DNA of 64,000 bases from positions 248,001 to 312,000 of the forward strand of contig CAVZGN010000001.1 of the NCBI GenBank assembly GCA_963774895.1, in the 5' to 3' direction. The translations under genes and the position numbers were made by a program. The notes under the pieces were generated by a model, which ran no database searches, was not told where the DNA came from, and saw only the letters and a program-made list of their open reading frames with translations. Shown in pieces: positions 62,806-64,000 of this stretch (the first letter of the stretch is position 1; the number at the start of each line of letters is the position of its first letter). The DNA is from REEB76 sp963774895 (GTDB lineage Bacteria; Pseudomonadota; Gammaproteobacteria; Natronospirales; REEB76).

Positions 62806-64000
62806 ATGAGCCATACGCAGATAGCGTTCTCACAGGAAGAGCATTGCGATGTGTTAGTAATTGGCGGGGGGCCTGGCGGCAGCACTGCCGCAACCCTACT
62901 AGCGCGGCGCGGCCACCATGTGATATTGCTCGAAAAAACGCATCATCCACGCTTCCACATTGGCGAATCACTGTTGCCGATGAATCTGCCGATGTATGAG
63001 CGTCTGGGGGTGCTGGAAAAAATCCGAGCTATGGGTGTATGCAAACACGGTGCCGATTTTGAGGCAGACAATGACCGTGGTTACAAGACTTATCCTTTCG
63101 CCCGTGCGCTGGGTAACAGTCCGCCGTATGCTTTCCAGGTGTGGCGTCAGGATTTTGACAAGATGCTGTTTGAGCATGCGCATGAGAACGGCGCAGATGC
63201 ACGCCAAGGCGCCGAAGTCGTGGCCGTGGAACAGCGTGGCGCACGCGAAACTCACGTCGAGGTGCGCACTGAAGATGGCGGCACCTATCATGTACAGACC
63301 CGCTACCTGCTGGATGCCAGTGGCCGTGATGCTTTCCTGGCCAGCAAGAAAAAAATCCGCCACAAGAACCCGCAACACCAGAGCGCAGCAATCTTCGCTC
63401 ACTTCCGCAATGCTGAGTATCGCCCTGGCAATGACGCCGGTAACATCAGTCTCTATAACTTCGAATATGGCTGGATGTGGATGATCCCATTGCCTAATGG
63501 GGTCATGAGCGTCGGCGCGGTTTGCCGCCCGGATTATCTCAAGCAACGCCGCGGACGCACTCGCGAATTTCTTTACGAGACTCTCAAGCTTAATCCTGCA
63601 TTGTGGAAGCGAGTGCAAAGCGCGCAGCTCATTGGTGATGAAGTGCGCGTTACCGGCAATTACTCCTACGATTCAAGCACCATCGGTGGCCCCGGTTGGA
63701 TGCTTGTCGGCGACGCTTTCGCATTCCTGGATCCCGTGTTTTCTTCCGGTGTGTATCTGGCCACCTGTGGCGCGGAGCAAACCGCGGCGATTGTGGACGC
63801 GGTTTTATATGATCCATCCCAGGAAATTCGCATGCAACAGCGGCTGGAAAAACGCCTGCGCAAAGGAATGCGCCGATTTGCTTTCTTCATCTACCGGTTC
63901 AATTCGCCGGTAATGCGATATTTGTTCAAGCATCCGCGTAACACTTGGAAGGTCGAACAGGGCGTGATCTCGATGCTGGCGGGTGACCTGTTCGATTCAC
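62806..64000 (+). CDS. FAD-dependent halogenase-like oxidoreductase, cut by the window end
   Basis: An open frame of 398 codons runs off the right edge. It has the FAD site VLVIGGGPGGSTAATLLARRG near residue 15, FHIGESLLPMNLP near 50, GWMWMIPLP near 220 (the WxWxIP motif of flavin halogenases) and DPVFSSGVYLA near 305. This is the pattern of tryptophan-halogenase-like proteins acting on carrier-bound aryl groups. Xanthomonadins are brominated, and related clusters carry such a gene. A non-halogenating FAD oxidoreductase is still possible. GGGG six bases before ATG 62806 supports that start. ATG 62794 is the alternative. Confidence 0.85.
   Translation, partial: MSHTQIAFSQEEHCDVLVIGGGPGGSTAATLLARRGHHVILLEKTHHPRFHIGESLLPMNLPMYERLGVLEKIRAMGVCKHGADFEADNDRGYKTYPFARALGNSPPYAFQVWRQDFDKMLFEHAHENGADARQGAEVVAVEQRGARETHVEVRTEDGGTYHVQTRYLLDASGRDAFLASKKKIRHKNPQHQSAAIFAHFRNAEYRPGNDAGNISLYNFEYGWMWMIPLPNGVMSVGAVCRPDYLKQRRGRTREFLYETLKLNPALWKRVQSAQLIGDEVRVTGNYSYDSSTIGGPGWMLVGDAFAFLDPVFSSGVYLATCGAEQTAAIVDAVLYDPSQEIRMQQRLEKRLRKGMRRFAFFIYRFNSPVMRYLFKHPRNTWKVEQGVISMLAGDLFDS

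Noticed and set aside
1..64000. CRISPR arrays, rRNA genes, phage structural genes
   Set aside because: None were seen. No regularly spaced direct repeats and no rRNA-like stretch occur in the window.

Overview
The window reads as a chromosome segment of a gammaproteobacterium with a respiratory, partly lithotrophic lifestyle. The signs are a periplasmic uptake-type [NiFe] hydrogenase, an MtrCAB-type outer-membrane electron conduit, an FNR homologue with matching boxes, an ornithine-lipid locus and an aryl-polyene-type pigment cluster. No single gene fixes the genus.

Region 1 (1-5.3 kb): the end of a [NiFe] hydrogenase small subunit, then Isp1, Isp2 and the large subunit, followed by a UbiA/MenA-type prenyltransferase and TatA. 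Region 2 (5.4-15.5 kb): two divergent cytochrome blocks. Leftward lie a diheme cytochrome c, a NapC/CymA-type tetraheme protein, a fusion of seven c hemes with a cytochrome b561-like membrane domain (CbcL-like architecture), and a lone CcmE. Rightward lie an OmcA/MtrC-type decaheme lipoprotein, an MtrA/DmsE-type decaheme cytochrome and an MtrB/PioB-type porin. The intergenic region between them holds one perfect and one near-perfect FNR box. Together this could carry electrons from hydrogen through the quinone pool to outside the cell, or the reverse.

Region 3 (15.5-33.3 kb) is mixed. It has a B12-binding radical SAM protein, an NTF2-like protein, an FNR homologue with all four cluster cysteines and a perfect FNR box upstream of itself, a Zn/Mn ABC transporter, a small lipoprotein, a Pat-type acetyltransferase, a host-attachment-family protein, Hsp20, a 2,4-dienoyl-CoA-reductase-like enzyme, a DksA/TraR protein, a GpsA-like dehydrogenase, a hydrolase gene broken by one in-frame TGA, and an EamA transporter.

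Region 4 (33.3-42.2 kb) is about the envelope: two glycosyltransferases, DedA, an LpxH-like phosphoesterase and GalE, then a likely ornithine-lipid locus (LpxO/OlsC-like hydroxylase, desaturase/hydroxylase, OlsB, OlsA). A solo IS3 OrfA-like gene sits between them.

Region 5 (42.2-47.1 kb) is a patchwork at a tRNA-Arg(ACG). A copy of the tRNA 5' end lies upstream, and two degenerate copies of its 3' half plus terminator lie downstream. Between them are a gamma-glutamyltransferase of different base composition, a lone receiver protein, small ORFs and a broken cytochrome-like fragment.

Region 6 (47.1-64.0 kb) is an aryl-polyene/xanthomonadin-type cluster. A tightly overlapping leftward operon encodes ketosynthases, a ketoreductase, dehydratases, an acyl carrier protein, an AMP ligase, an acyltransferase, a glycosyltransferase-acyltransferase fusion, an ammonia-lyase of the HAL/TAL family, a thioesterase, a LolA-like carrier, an MMPL exporter and a small lipoprotein. 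A methyltransferase and a flavin halogenase-like gene, cut by the window end, flank it.
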